A stretch of 64,000 nucleotides of DNA from assembly GCA_963725215.1 (NCBI GenBank), contig CAVRXQ010000007.1:62001-126000 (forward strand). The letters run 5' to 3'. How positions within the stretch are numbered: position 1 is the stretch's first letter; every line of letters begins with the position of its first letter. Source of the DNA: CAVRXQ01 sp963725215. Lineage in GTDB: Bacteria > Actinomycetota > Acidimicrobiia > Acidimicrobiales > Bog-793. The position numbers and the translations under genes were made by a program. Below the pieces are notes generated by a model. That model saw only the letters and a list, made by a program, of their open reading frames with translations, did not search any database and was not told the DNA's origin. This document shows positions 8,521 through 15,953 of this stretch, one piece after another.

Positions 8521-9048
8521 TCAGTAGCCGTATCCGCCTCCGCCGCCGCCAGACTGCTTCGAGGCCGGGGTGCCGCTCGCGTGGATCGCCTTCCACGTCC
8601 CGCCGAACGCGACGATTTGTTCGCCGGTTGCCTCACCGGACTTCGTGTCTCCGGCGTAGGTGTAGAGCGGCCAGCGGTTGTAGGTCACCTGCTCTTTGCC
8701 GTTGGGCGCCTTGATCTTTCCGAGTAGGGACTTTTTCAACCCGGGCCCGGCGACGAGCTTCCCTTGCGCCACGAGTTGTGGCCAGTACTTCTCACACGAT
8801 GTGGAGCACTTCACGGCCGTGCGCTTGTCGAGCGAGAAGACGTAGAGCGTCCTTCCCGCGGAGTCGACGAGCACGGTTCCGACACCGCTGATGCTCTTTT
8901 CGCGCACGGTCGTCGACGCCGCGTGTCGCTCACGAGCGCTGGAGCTGGCGACGCCGACGAACGCGACCCCTAAGGCAGCGATCGCCGCGAGCAAAGCGGC
9001 GGTGAGGACGCGAAATCGCGTCGACTTGTGACTAAGTGATCGTGCCAT
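8521..9048 (-). CDS. Secreted PF03640 (COG4315)-type repeat protein
   Basis: Exported protein of 175 residues with a basic N-terminus and a hydrophobic segment at about 12-36 (signal peptide or anchor). Two copies of the 'secreted repeat of unknown function' follow: the first around TVLVDSAGRTLYVFSLDK...CSTSCEKYWPQ, the second around VTYNRWPLYTYAGDTKSGEATGEQ. It ends in a glycine-rich tail. The start is ATG 9048 with GAGGTG upstream. No lipobox cysteine is seen. It heads an operon with an ECF sigma and its anti-sigma, a recurrent association in actinobacteria. Its biochemical role is unknown. Confidence 0.85.
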   Translation of the reverse strand: MARSLSHKSTRFRVLTAALLAAIAALGVAFVGVASSSARERHAASTTVREKSISGVGTVLVDSAGRTLYVFSLDKRTAVKCSTSCEKYWPQLVAQGKLVAGPGLKKSLLGKIKAPNGKEQVTYNRWPLYTYAGDTKSGEATGEQIVAFGGTWKAIHASGTPASKQSGGGGGGYGY

Positions 9049-9178
9049 CGCACCTCGATTCCCGACGGATGCTTTGCCGTCAACCCCAGGTACGACAAAA
9101 CGTGCTCTCCGGATTGGAAATTGCGAGGAGGCTGCAACATTCACGGTCGTGACCAGGCCTTTTCCTGGACTAAAGCCC

Positions 9179-9207
9179 TTGGTCTCGAACGTATGTTCGT
9201 CTAATCT
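9179..9207 (+). promoter_or_regulatory. LexA (SOS) box within the promoter of the radical SAM gene
   Basis: CGAACGTATGTTCG (9186-9199) is a perfect CGAAC-N4-GTTCG palindrome matching the LexA box of Gram-positive bacteria. It lies between a possible -35 TTGGTC (9179-9184) and -10 TAATCT (9202-9207), 17 bp apart, so LexA binding would occlude polymerase. The GTG start at 9216 is 8 nt after the -10. Confidence 0.8.
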
Positions 9208-9215
9208 CGGCCCGT

Positions 9216-10286
9216 GTGAAATACCCGCTTCGCTGGCGGCTGGCGACAGACGAGGACACCCCGGCCGCCCTCTTCGATGCTGACGCCGACATCGAACGCC
9301 ACGTCGGCGTCGGTCAGTCCCGCGGGCTCACCTTTTACGAGGTGAACTCGAAGCGGATCATCAACAAGGTTCCTGACTCGAGTCGGATGCCGTTTCGCTA
9401 CACGATCAACGCCTACCGCGGATGTTCGCACGCTTGTCGGTATTGCTTCGCCCGCCCGACGCACGAATACCTCGGGTTCAACCTCGCGAACGACTTCGAC
9501 TCGCGCATCGTCGTCAAGGTGAACGCGGTCGCCCGAGCGCGGGCTGAGCTCGCCTCACGTCGCTGGCGCGGTGATTGGATCGCGATGGGGACGAACACCG
9601 ATCCGTACCAGAAGGCCGAAGCGCGCCACCACCTCACGCGCGGATTGATCGGTGTGCTCTCCGACGCGAGAAACCCGTTCAGCATCTTGACGAAATCGAC
9701 GCTTGTCCTGCGCGATCTCGATCTTCTGCGTGAGGCCGCTCGGCACACGGACGTCGGTCTCAACATCTCGATCGGGACGCTCGACAACGATGTCTGGCGG
9801 CTCCTCGAACCGGGCACGCCGCCGCCCAGAGGGCGACTCGAGGCCGTGCGCCGGCTGAACGACGCCGGCGTTCCTTGCGGGGTGCTCATCGCGCCGGTCG
9901 TGCCCGGTTTGTCAGACGACGACGAACACCTCGAGAAGATCGCGCTCGCTTGCAAGAAAGCCGGTGCGACATCGGTCCACTCGATCGCTTTGCATCTGCG
10001 CCCGAAGGTGCGCGAGCACTACCTCGCGTTCCTCGCCGAGAAGAGGCCCGATCTGCTCGCGCTCTACAGGTCCCGATTCCCCCGCGGTTCGTATCAGCCC
10101 GAACAAATCCAACGCCGCATCGAGACGACGGTCGCGAAGGCATTTGGCGCTGCCGCGCCGGTGCGGGAACACAGTTCGATCAGCACCCCCGCGCCTTATC
10201 ATCCGGCCAATCCCGCTGCGCAGCTGCAGTTCTTTGCGACGTCGTACAACGCCTGTCCGAGTAACGGGCCGAACATCGATCGCTAG
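9216..10286 (+). CDS. Rv2578c-family radical SAM protein (SplB-like)
   Basis: Radical S-adenosylmethionine enzyme of 356 residues. The [4Fe-4S] ligands are C70-x3-C74-x2-C77 in YRGCSHACRYCFAR, followed by a TIM-barrel-like body with MGTNTDPYQKAE and PFSILTKSTLVLRDLDLL. It belongs to the COG1533 group, which includes spore photoproduct lyase; the substrate is unknown. A LexA box sits in its promoter, so induction by DNA damage is predicted, which suits a role in repair or nucleotide handling. No Shine-Dalgarno precedes the GTG; the mRNA is probably leaderless. Confidence 0.9.
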   Translation: MKYPLRWRLATDEDTPAALFDADADIERHVGVGQSRGLTFYEVNSKRIINKVPDSSRMPFRYTINAYRGCSHACRYCFARPTHEYLGFNLANDFDSRIVVKVNAVARARAELASRRWRGDWIAMGTNTDPYQKAEARHHLTRGLIGVLSDARNPFSILTKSTLVLRDLDLLREAARHTDVGLNISIGTLDNDVWRLLEPGTPPPRGRLEAVRRLNDAGVPCGVLIAPVVPGLSDDDEHLEKIALACKKAGATSVHSIALHLRPKVREHYLAFLAEKRPDLLALYRSRFPRGSYQPEQIQRRIETTVAKAFGAAAPVREHSSISTPAPYHPANPAAQLQFFATSYNACPSNGPNIDR

Positions 10287-10381
10287 CCAAACGAGAGCGG
10301 GAGCCGGCTGAGGAAAAATCCCGCCGCTTGGCTGTCGTCGAGCAAGTTGCCACCGATGCTGCCACTGCGCGTTCGGACGAG

Positions 10382-10467
10382 CGGAGGGAGTGGGATTCGA
10401 ACCCACGGTACGCATGACGCACAACGGTTTTCGAGACCGCCCGATTCGGCCGCTCTCGCATCCCTCC
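10382..10467 (-). tRNA. tRNA-Ser(CGA)
   Basis: An 86-nt class II tRNA read from the minus strand. The acceptor GGAGGGA pairs with TCCCTCC, the anticodon loop CTCGAAA gives CGA, there is a long variable arm, and the T arm is GTGGGTTCGAATCCCAC. The discriminator is G and CCA is not encoded. It decodes UCG and lies 31 nt downstream of tadA on the same strand. Confidence 0.95.
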
Positions 10468-10498
10468 GGGTGGCGAGGCTATACGACCGAGGTAAACA

Positions 10499-10984
10499 TC
10501 AAATCCGTTCCGACGCGCTTTCACCTCGTCGCTGCCCAAAGAAATCGGTGAGAACGTCGGCGCATTCCTCTTCGAGGACGCCACGGGTGATCGTTACCTC
10601 ATGGTTGAGGCGCGGGTCGGCGAGCAGGTTGTACAACGAGCCGCACGCACCCGCCTTCGGGTCCGCGGCCCCGAAGACAAGACGCGAAACGCGTGCCAGC
10701 ACGAGCGCCCCGGCGCACATCGCGCACGGCTCAAGGGTCACGACGACCGTGCATCTGTCAAGCCGCCAGCTCGCGAGTCGAGTCGAAGCGGCACGAAGGG
10801 CGAGAATCTCGGCGTGCGCAGTCGGGTCGCGATCGGCTTCGCGGGCGTTGTGAGCGGTCGCGATCACCGAACCTTCGCGGACGACAACGGCACCGATCGG
10901 GGCGTCACCGGCTTCTCCAGCGCGGCGGGCTTGCTCGATGGCGATGCGCATCGCGCCCTCGTCTGAGATCGCCACGCTGTCCAC
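10499..10984 (-). CDS. tadA: tRNA-specific adenosine deaminase TadA
   Basis: Zinc deaminase that converts A34 to inosine in tRNA-Arg(ACG). Of its 161 residues, H57-A-E59 supplies a zinc ligand and the catalytic glutamate, and P86-C87-A-M-C90 the two zinc cysteines. The start chosen is GTG 10984, with AAGGG about 9 nt upstream; the longer reading would run through the neighbouring tRNA. It lies between two tRNA-Ser genes in the same direction, so co-transcription with tRNA-Ser(GGA) and tRNA-Ser(CGA) is plausible. Confidence 0.92.
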   Translation of the reverse strand: MDSVAISDEGAMRIAIEQARRAGEAGDAPIGAVVVREGSVIATAHNAREADRDPTAHAEILALRAASTRLASWRLDRCTVVVTLEPCAMCAGALVLARVSRLVFGAADPKAGACGSLYNLLADPRLNHEVTITRGVLEEECADVLTDFFGQRRGESASERI

Positions 10985-11014
10985 GAAATGAACGCCCTTT
11001 CGGAGCCGAGATGG

Positions 11015-11099
11015 CGGAGGAGGTGGGATTCGAACCCACGGTCGGTTGCCCGACACACGATTTCCAGTCGTGCCGATTCGGCCGCTCTCGCACCCCTCC
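11015..11099 (-). tRNA. tRNA-Ser(GGA)
   Basis: An 85-nt class II tRNA on the minus strand. The acceptor GGAGGGG pairs with CTCCTCC (one G-T pair), the anticodon loop CTGGAAA gives GGA, the variable arm is long, and the T arm is GTGGGTTCGAATCCCAC. The bases after the discriminator G (11014-11012) read CCA, so the 3' CCA may be encoded here, unlike in the neighbouring tRNA-Ser(CGA). It lies directly upstream of tadA. Confidence 0.95.
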
Positions 11100-11133
11100 G
11101 AGCAGGGCGAAACGCTACCGTGTTCACTCTGTT

Positions 11134-11263
11134 GCGCCCGCGGGCGCAGCGGCCGGGTTCTGCGCGACGGGGCCCCGTGAACCGAGTCAGGGCCGGAAGG
11201 CAGCAGCTCTCAGCGGATCGTCTCGGGTGCCGCAGGCGACCTGGTCGCTGCGCCCGCGGGCGC
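11134..11263 (+). ncRNA. ffs: Signal recognition particle RNA (4.5S-type) with long outer stem
   Basis: The conserved SRP helix 8 core is present around 11178-11230: GTGAACCGAGTCAGGGCCGG, then AAGGCAGCAGC, and on the descending side TCGGGTGCCGCAGG. It binds Ffh for co-translational targeting. Lower helix strands CTGCG/CGCAG and CCGGGT/ACCTGG pair around it. The outermost arms, GCGCCCGCGGGCGCAGCG at 11134-11151 and its exact reverse complement at 11246-11263, add 18 perfect pairs. Each arm is also self-complementary, so the mature ends are uncertain; a conservative gene would be about 11150-11247. It lies upstream of dnaX, a common actinobacterial location. Confidence 0.88.
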
Positions 11264-11295
11264 AGCGGCTTCGACGGCGACGGACAACCTCCCCG

Positions 11296-11301
11296 TAGAT
11301 T
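11296..11301 (+). promoter_or_regulatory. Predicted -10 of a leaderless dnaX promoter
   Basis: TAGATT ends 6 nt before the GTG start of dnaX, and no Shine-Dalgarno is present. It fits the TAnnnT spacing seen before several other starts in this window. No clear -35 was found. Confidence 0.4.
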
Positions 11302-11307
11302 GTCGCG

Positions 11308-13119
11308 GTGCCGCGCCAATCGTCACCTCGTCCTCCCGCTCCTCTGACCGAGGACCGCCCATATCAATCCCTCTACCGGCGCTTTCGTCCGCAGACGTTC
11401 GTCGAAGTGCGCGGCCAGGACCACGTCACCCGCGCGTTGCGCAACGCAGTGCGCGACGGCCACACGACCCACGCGTACTTGTTCTCGGGCGCGCGTGGCA
11501 CCGGGAAGACGTCGACTGCGCGGATTCTCGCCAAGGCGCTGAACTGCTCGGAGCCGGTCGACGGAGAGCCCTGCGGCGTGTGCGAATCGTGCGTCGCGAT
11601 CGCGGCGGGCACATCCTTCGACGTTCATGAGCTCGACGCTGCATCGAACAACGGCGTCGACGCGATGCGCGACCTCGTCGCTCGTGCGTCCCTTTCGACG
11701 CCAGGTCGGTGGAAGGTCTACATCGTCGACGAAGTCCACATGCTTTCGAACGCGGCTTCGAACTCGCTGTTGAAGACGCTCGAGGAACCGCCCGACCACG
11801 TGGTGTTCGTGCTCGCGACAACCGACCCCCAGCGCGTCCTCCCGACCATTCGCAGTCGCACGCAGCATTTCGAGTTCCACCTCATCGACAACGACGAGCT
11901 CTCGACACTCGTAAATGAAGTGGCGAAGACCGAGGGGATCGAAGTCGGATCCGAGGACATCGCTTCCGTTGTCCGGCGCGCCAGGGGATCCGCGCGCGAC
12001 GCGCTTTCCGTTCTCGACCAGATCGCGGCAGGCGCCGAGACGACCGGAGACGAAGTCGCGCTCTCGGAGGTCATCGCTTACCTTGCGAGTGGGGAAGTCG
12101 GCGAGATGATCTCCGCGTTCGACCGCGCCGTTCGCTCGGGACGTGACGCGCCACAACTCGCCGTCGAGCTCATCGAGCGATTGCGCACGGACTTCCTCAC
12201 ATTGGTTGGCGCGACGTCACTCGGAGTCAAACCGACGGAAACGGGAGAGGTGTTGGCCGAACTCGGCGCCGCGCGTTGCGTGCGGGCGATGGATCTCATC
12301 GGAAGCGCAATCACCTCGATGCGCGACGCGCCGGATCCCCGAGTCTCACTGGAAATCGCGTTGATCCGCGCCGCACGACCAGACGCCGACACGACGACCG
12401 AAGCCGTGATCGACCGACTCGAGCGGCTGGAGCGCGAACTCGAAGATCTGCGCTCGGCGATGGTGTCGCGATCGGTTCCCGAAACGCCCCCACCTCCAGC
12501 TACGCGCCCGCGTGCGCGCGCGACGACCACGGCGAGCAAGAAGACACCGGACAACACCTTCGTCGAAGACACGACGCCTTCAACAACTCCGCCAGCGGCC
12601 GCGCCAACTCCCTCGGTCGCTCCCGCGAAGGACGAGGAAGGAAAATCGAGCCCAGCTCCGAGTCGTGACGACCTCGTCGCGGCCTGGGGCGACGAGATCC
12701 TGCCGACGTTGCGACCCAAGTTGCGCGCGATATATCAAGTCGGCAGGTTCGTGGCAGCCGGCGAGGAAGGCGCTGTGCTCGCGCTGCCGAATCAAGCGCA
12801 TCTCGACCATGCCGAGCCGCTGAAAGGCGAGATCAGCGACGCACTGAGCCGTCGCTTCGGACGCCCCGTCGGACTTCGCCTCGTCACCGAGTCATCCCCC
12901 GAAGCCCAACGAGTCCGCGAGCCGAAGGCGCGCACTATCGACACGCCGCACGAGGTCGAAGAGGACGGACAGGGGACCGATGAGGACGCTCTCGTCGCCG
13001 AGGCGCGCGAGGCGGCACACGAAGAGCCCCGCCCGGGCGTCAGCGCCGAAAAGCTGAGCGGGCTCGACCTCGCTGAGGACCGCCTGCTCGAGGCGTTCCC
13101 CGGCGCCGAGGAGGTGTAG
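11308..13119 (+). CDS. dnaX: DNA polymerase III subunit gamma/tau
   Basis: Clamp-loader ATPase of the replicative polymerase, 603 residues. The AAA+ domain has Walker A GARGTGKTST near 61-70, a zinc module with cysteines in LNCSEPVDGEPCGVCESC, Walker B YIVDEVHML and sensor VLATTDPQRV. Domain III follows, then a Pro/Thr/Ala-rich linker (about 390-440) and a tau-like C-terminal region. There is no obvious slippery sequence for a gamma form. ybaB starts at the next base after its stop, and recR follows, the standard dnaX-ybaB-recR operon. Confidence 0.96.
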   Translation: MPRQSSPRPPAPLTEDRPYQSLYRRFRPQTFVEVRGQDHVTRALRNAVRDGHTTHAYLFSGARGTGKTSTARILAKALNCSEPVDGEPCGVCESCVAIAAGTSFDVHELDAASNNGVDAMRDLVARASLSTPGRWKVYIVDEVHMLSNAASNSLLKTLEEPPDHVVFVLATTDPQRVLPTIRSRTQHFEFHLIDNDELSTLVNEVAKTEGIEVGSEDIASVVRRARGSARDALSVLDQIAAGAETTGDEVALSEVIAYLASGEVGEMISAFDRAVRSGRDAPQLAVELIERLRTDFLTLVGATSLGVKPTETGEVLAELGAARCVRAMDLIGSAITSMRDAPDPRVSLEIALIRAARPDADTTTEAVIDRLERLERELEDLRSAMVSRSVPETPPPPATRPRARATTTASKKTPDNTFVEDTTPSTTPPAAAPTPSVAPAKDEEGKSSPAPSRDDLVAAWGDEILPTLRPKLRAIYQVGRFVAAGEEGAVLALPNQAHLDHAEPLKGEISDALSRRFGRPVGLRLVTESSPEAQRVREPKARTIDTPHEVEEDGQGTDEDALVAEAREAAHEEPRPGVSAEKLSGLDLAEDRLLEAFPGAEEV

Positions 13120-13458
13120 GTGAGTTCCCCGTTCACCGACAACCTCGTCGAGAAGATCTCAGACATCGAGCGACAACTCGATGGCGAGGCGTGGCCCCGC
13201 ACGGCGACGAGTGTCGTCGGCACCTCCCAAGGCGACGCCGTGCTCGTCCATTTGAGTGACGACGGAGCCTCGACGACGGTCGAGATCGATCCCGCAGTCG
13301 TCGACCCCGACGGTGTGGCGCAATTGGAGCAATTCGTCGCCGACGCGGTGCAAGACGCCTCGCGGCGACTCGAGGCGTTGCGCGCGGAGCGAATCGGTGC
13401 GGCAATCCGGGCGATGATCGACGACTTGTTCGTGCTCGCCGGTAACAAGGAGCGCTAG
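13120..13458 (+). CDS. YbaB/EbfC-family nucleoid-associated protein
   Basis: The 112-residue protein lies between dnaX and recR, where ybaB is normally found. The sequence is divergent but keeps the family layout: an N-terminal helix, a central beta region (VVGTSQGDAVLVHLSDDG) and the IDP-x-V...LEQFVADAVQDASRRLEALR helix. YbaB proteins are small dimeric DNA-binding proteins. GTG follows the dnaX stop with no gap, indicating translational coupling. Assignment rests largely on context plus this pattern. Confidence 0.72.
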   Translation: MSSPFTDNLVEKISDIERQLDGEAWPRTATSVVGTSQGDAVLVHLSDDGASTTVEIDPAVVDPDGVAQLEQFVADAVQDASRRLEALRAERIGAAIRAMIDDLFVLAGNKER

Positions 13459-13465
13459 AAGGCCC

Positions 13466-14068
13466 ATGCCGATCTTCGATGCCCCGATCCAGGACTTGGT
13501 CGACGAGCTCGGACGCCTTCCAGGCATCGGGCCGAAGTCCGCGCAACGGATCGCCTTTTATTTGTTGCGCGTGGCGAACGAGGACGCGTTGCGTTTAGCG
13601 AGGGCGATCGTCGAGGTGAAAGAGAAGGTCTCGACCTGTCCGATCTGTTTCAACATCGCGGTCGGCGATCGCTGCGCGATCTGCGCCGACCCGACACGTG
13701 ATGATTCGCTCCTCTGCGTCGTCGAGGACCCCCGCGACGTCGTCGCCGTCGAGCGGGCGAGCTCGTACCGCGGGCGTTACCACGTGCTCGGCGGCGCGCT
13801 GAGCCCGATCGAGGGGATCGGTGCCGAGCAGTTGCACATCAAAGAGTTGATTGACAGGGTCGAGAACGATCACGTCGTCGAGGTCATCGTCTGCACGAAC
13901 CCGAACCTCGAGGGCGACACGACGGCGATGTACCTCGCGAAGATCCTCAAACCCCTCGGCACGAACGTGACCCGGCTTGCGAGCGGGATCCCCGTCGGCG
14001 CGGACTTGGAGTACGCCGACGAACAGACCCTTGGACGGGCGCTTGCCGGGCGCCGGACGCTCGACTAG
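13466..14068 (+). CDS. recR: Recombination mediator RecR
   Basis: Component of the RecFOR gap-repair pathway that helps load RecA on SSB-coated single-stranded DNA. Its 200 residues match the family length. It has the N-terminal helix-hairpin-helix (LGRLPGIGPKSAQRIAFYLL), the zinc finger with four cysteines (CPIC...CAIC), and the Toprim domain (LLCVVEDPRDVVAVERA, GALSPIEGIG) with a conserved C-terminus. It is third in the dnaX operon. Confidence 0.97.
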   Translation: MPIFDAPIQDLVDELGRLPGIGPKSAQRIAFYLLRVANEDALRLARAIVEVKEKVSTCPICFNIAVGDRCAICADPTRDDSLLCVVEDPRDVVAVERASSYRGRYHVLGGALSPIEGIGAEQLHIKELIDRVENDHVVEVIVCTNPNLEGDTTAMYLAKILKPLGTNVTRLASGIPVGADLEYADEQTLGRALAGRRTLD

Positions 14069-14100
14069 TAGCCACCACAGAGACGAAGGCCGCCGCCAAG

Positions 14101-14106
14101 TAGCCT
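14101..14106 (+). promoter_or_regulatory. Predicted -10 of a leaderless accD promoter
   Basis: TAGCCT ends 8 nt before the ATG at 14115, with no Shine-Dalgarno between. The same spacing precedes other starts in this window. No -35 was recognised. Confidence 0.4.
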
Positions 14107-14114
14107 TTTCGTCC

Positions 14115-15683
14115 ATGTCAGAGGCCTCTGGCAGCTTGCACGCGAAAAGACTCGACGACCTCGCCCGCCGCAAGCAGGAGGCGATGCGGCCGGGCACCGA
14201 ACGCGCAATCGAAGCCCAGCGCGAAAAGGGCAAGATGACGGCGCGCGAACGCATCGAGTACCTCCTCGACCAAGACTCGTTTCAGGAGGTCGACGCGCTC
14301 GTCCGCCACCGCGCCCACGGGGTCGGCCTCGACGAACTCCGCCCGTACACCGACGGCGTCATCACCGGTTTCGGCACGATCGACGCTCGCCGTGTCTGTG
14401 TGTACAGCCAGGACTTCACCGTCTTCGGTGGCTCGCTCGGCGAAGCGCACGCCGAGAAGATCCACAAGATCCAAGACCTCGCGCTCGACACCGGCGTGCC
14501 TTTGATCGGCATGACCGACGGCGGCGGTGCGAGGATCCAAGAAGGCGTCGCCGCGCTGAACGGCTTCGGCGGAATCTTCTTCCGTAACGCGCGCTCATCC
14601 GGCGTCGTGCCGCAGATCAGCGTCGTGCTCGGACCCTCGGCAGGCGGCGCGGTCTACTCGCCGGCGCTCACCGATTTCGTCTTCATGGTCCAGGGCACGA
14701 GCCACATGTTCATCACCGGCCCCGATGTCGTGCGCACCGTGACCGGAGAGGACGTGAGCACCGAACAGCTCGGCGGTGCGATGACGCACGCCACCCGCTC
14801 TGGGGTCGCGGCCTTCGTCGCGGCCGACGAGAAGTCCTGTCTCGACGACGTTCGTTATCTGTTGTCGTTCCTCCCCTCGAACAACTTGGAAGAGCCGCCG
14901 TCGATCGAGAGCGCGGACGACACCGAGCGACTGATACCCGAGCTTCGCGACCTCGTCCCCGACCGCCCGAACCAGCCGTACGACATGAAACGGGTGATCG
15001 AGGCGGTGCTCGACGACGGCGATTACCTCGAGTACTTCCCATACTGGGCGCGCAATTTGACCTGTGGGTTCGGGCGCGTTGGCGGCCGCGTCGTCGGCGT
15101 CGTTGCCAACCAGCCAGAGGTGCTCGCCGGGGTGTTGGACATCGACTCTTCGGAAAAAGGCGGGCGCTTCGTCCGCACCTGCGACGCCTTCAACATCCCG
15201 CTCATCACCTTCGTCGACGTGCCGGGGTTCATGCCCGGGACCGACCAGGAGTTCGGCGGCATCATCCGCCATGGCGCGCAGCTGTTGTACGCGTACTGCG
15301 AGGCAACGGTCCCCCGCGTCCAGCTCCTCATCCGCAAGGCCTACGGCGGCGCCTACCTCGTCATGGACTCGAAGTCGATCGGCACGGATCTCTCGTACGC
15401 GTGGCCCTCGGCCGAACTGGCGGTGATGGGACCGGAAGGCGCGGTCGAGATCGTCCATCGCCGCGAGCTCCTCGAAGCGTCCGACCCGGTGCAGCGGCGC
15501 GCAGAGCTCGTCGCCGCGTACACCGAGCGCTTCACGAACCCCTACGTCGCCGCGGAGCGCGGTTACGTCGACGACGTCATCGACCCGGCGGAGACGAGAA
15601 AGGTGCTCGCCCGCAGCCTCGAGATGCTCGCCACCAAGCGCGAGGACCTGCCGAAGCGCAAGCACGGAAACGTGCCGTTATGA
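14115..15683 (+). CDS. Acyl-CoA carboxylase beta (carboxyltransferase) subunit
   Basis: Carboxyltransferase that moves CO2 from biotin to acetyl-CoA or propionyl-CoA, forming malonyl- or methylmalonyl-CoA. Its 522 residues show both halves of the crotonase-like fold: KGKMTARERIEYLLD near the start, GGGARIQEGVAALNGFG and QISVVLGPSAGGAVYSPAL in the first domain, and FVDVPGFMPGTDQEFGGIIRHGAQLLYAY plus KAYGGAYLVMDSKSIGTDLSYAWP in the second. The start is ATG 14115; an upstream in-frame extension overlaps recR. A 67-residue gene overlaps its stop. The biotin-carrying alpha subunit is not in the window, so acyl specificity is undecided. Confidence 0.93.
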   Translation: MSEASGSLHAKRLDDLARRKQEAMRPGTERAIEAQREKGKMTARERIEYLLDQDSFQEVDALVRHRAHGVGLDELRPYTDGVITGFGTIDARRVCVYSQDFTVFGGSLGEAHAEKIHKIQDLALDTGVPLIGMTDGGGARIQEGVAALNGFGGIFFRNARSSGVVPQISVVLGPSAGGAVYSPALTDFVFMVQGTSHMFITGPDVVRTVTGEDVSTEQLGGAMTHATRSGVAAFVAADEKSCLDDVRYLLSFLPSNNLEEPPSIESADDTERLIPELRDLVPDRPNQPYDMKRVIEAVLDDGDYLEYFPYWARNLTCGFGRVGGRVVGVVANQPEVLAGVLDIDSSEKGGRFVRTCDAFNIPLITFVDVPGFMPGTDQEFGGIIRHGAQLLYAYCEATVPRVQLLIRKAYGGAYLVMDSKSIGTDLSYAWPSAELAVMGPEGAVEIVHRRELLEASDPVQRRAELVAAYTERFTNPYVAAERGYVDDVIDPAETRKVLARSLEMLATKREDLPKRKHGNVPL

Positions 15684-15883
15684 GCGAGCCGCGACTGACA
15701 CCTCCGCTCGAGCCGCCGCCAGAAATTCGGCGGGCAATCGAGATCGCCGTCGACAAGGCCTGGCCGGTGACGACAGAACAAGCCCCTTCCTCGGGGTGGC
15801 GGAAGGACGCCCGCCCCAACTGGCGCTTCGCGAGCCGCCGCTGGGTGGCCCCGGTCGAGCTGCGCCGCGAGCGGCCGCGCTGA
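15680..15883 (+). CDS. Small protein translationally coupled to the carboxylase beta subunit
   Basis: A 67-residue open frame that starts at ATG 15680, overlapping the carboxylase stop as ATGA, which indicates coupled translation. It is proline-rich at the start, has a helix-like stretch (EIRRAIEIAVDKAW) and a tryptophan/arginine-rich C-terminus (NWRFASRRWVAP). Actinobacterial acyl-CoA carboxylases often have a small epsilon subunit encoded beside the beta gene. Position, size and the W/R-rich tail suggest such a subunit, but I see no decisive motif. Confidence 0.6.
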   Translation: MSEPRLTPPLEPPPEIRRAIEIAVDKAWPVTTEQAPSSGWRKDARPNWRFASRRWVAPVELRRERPR

Positions 15884-15906
15884 CCTCTGCGCGGCCCTCG
15901 AGTCTG

Positions 15907-15945
15907 CGAACGTCTGTTCGGCATCACACAACCGAGGGGTAGTCT
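15907..15945 (+). promoter_or_regulatory. LexA (SOS) box and -10 upstream of lhr
   Basis: CGAACGTCTGTTCG at 15907-15920 is a perfect CGAAC-N4-GTTCG palindrome, the same type as the box at 9186. A -10-like TAGTCT lies at 15940-15945, 8 nt before the GTG of lhr. The box ends 19 bp before the -10, so it would cover the -35 region. Confidence 0.72.
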
Positions 15946-15953
15946 CGGACACC

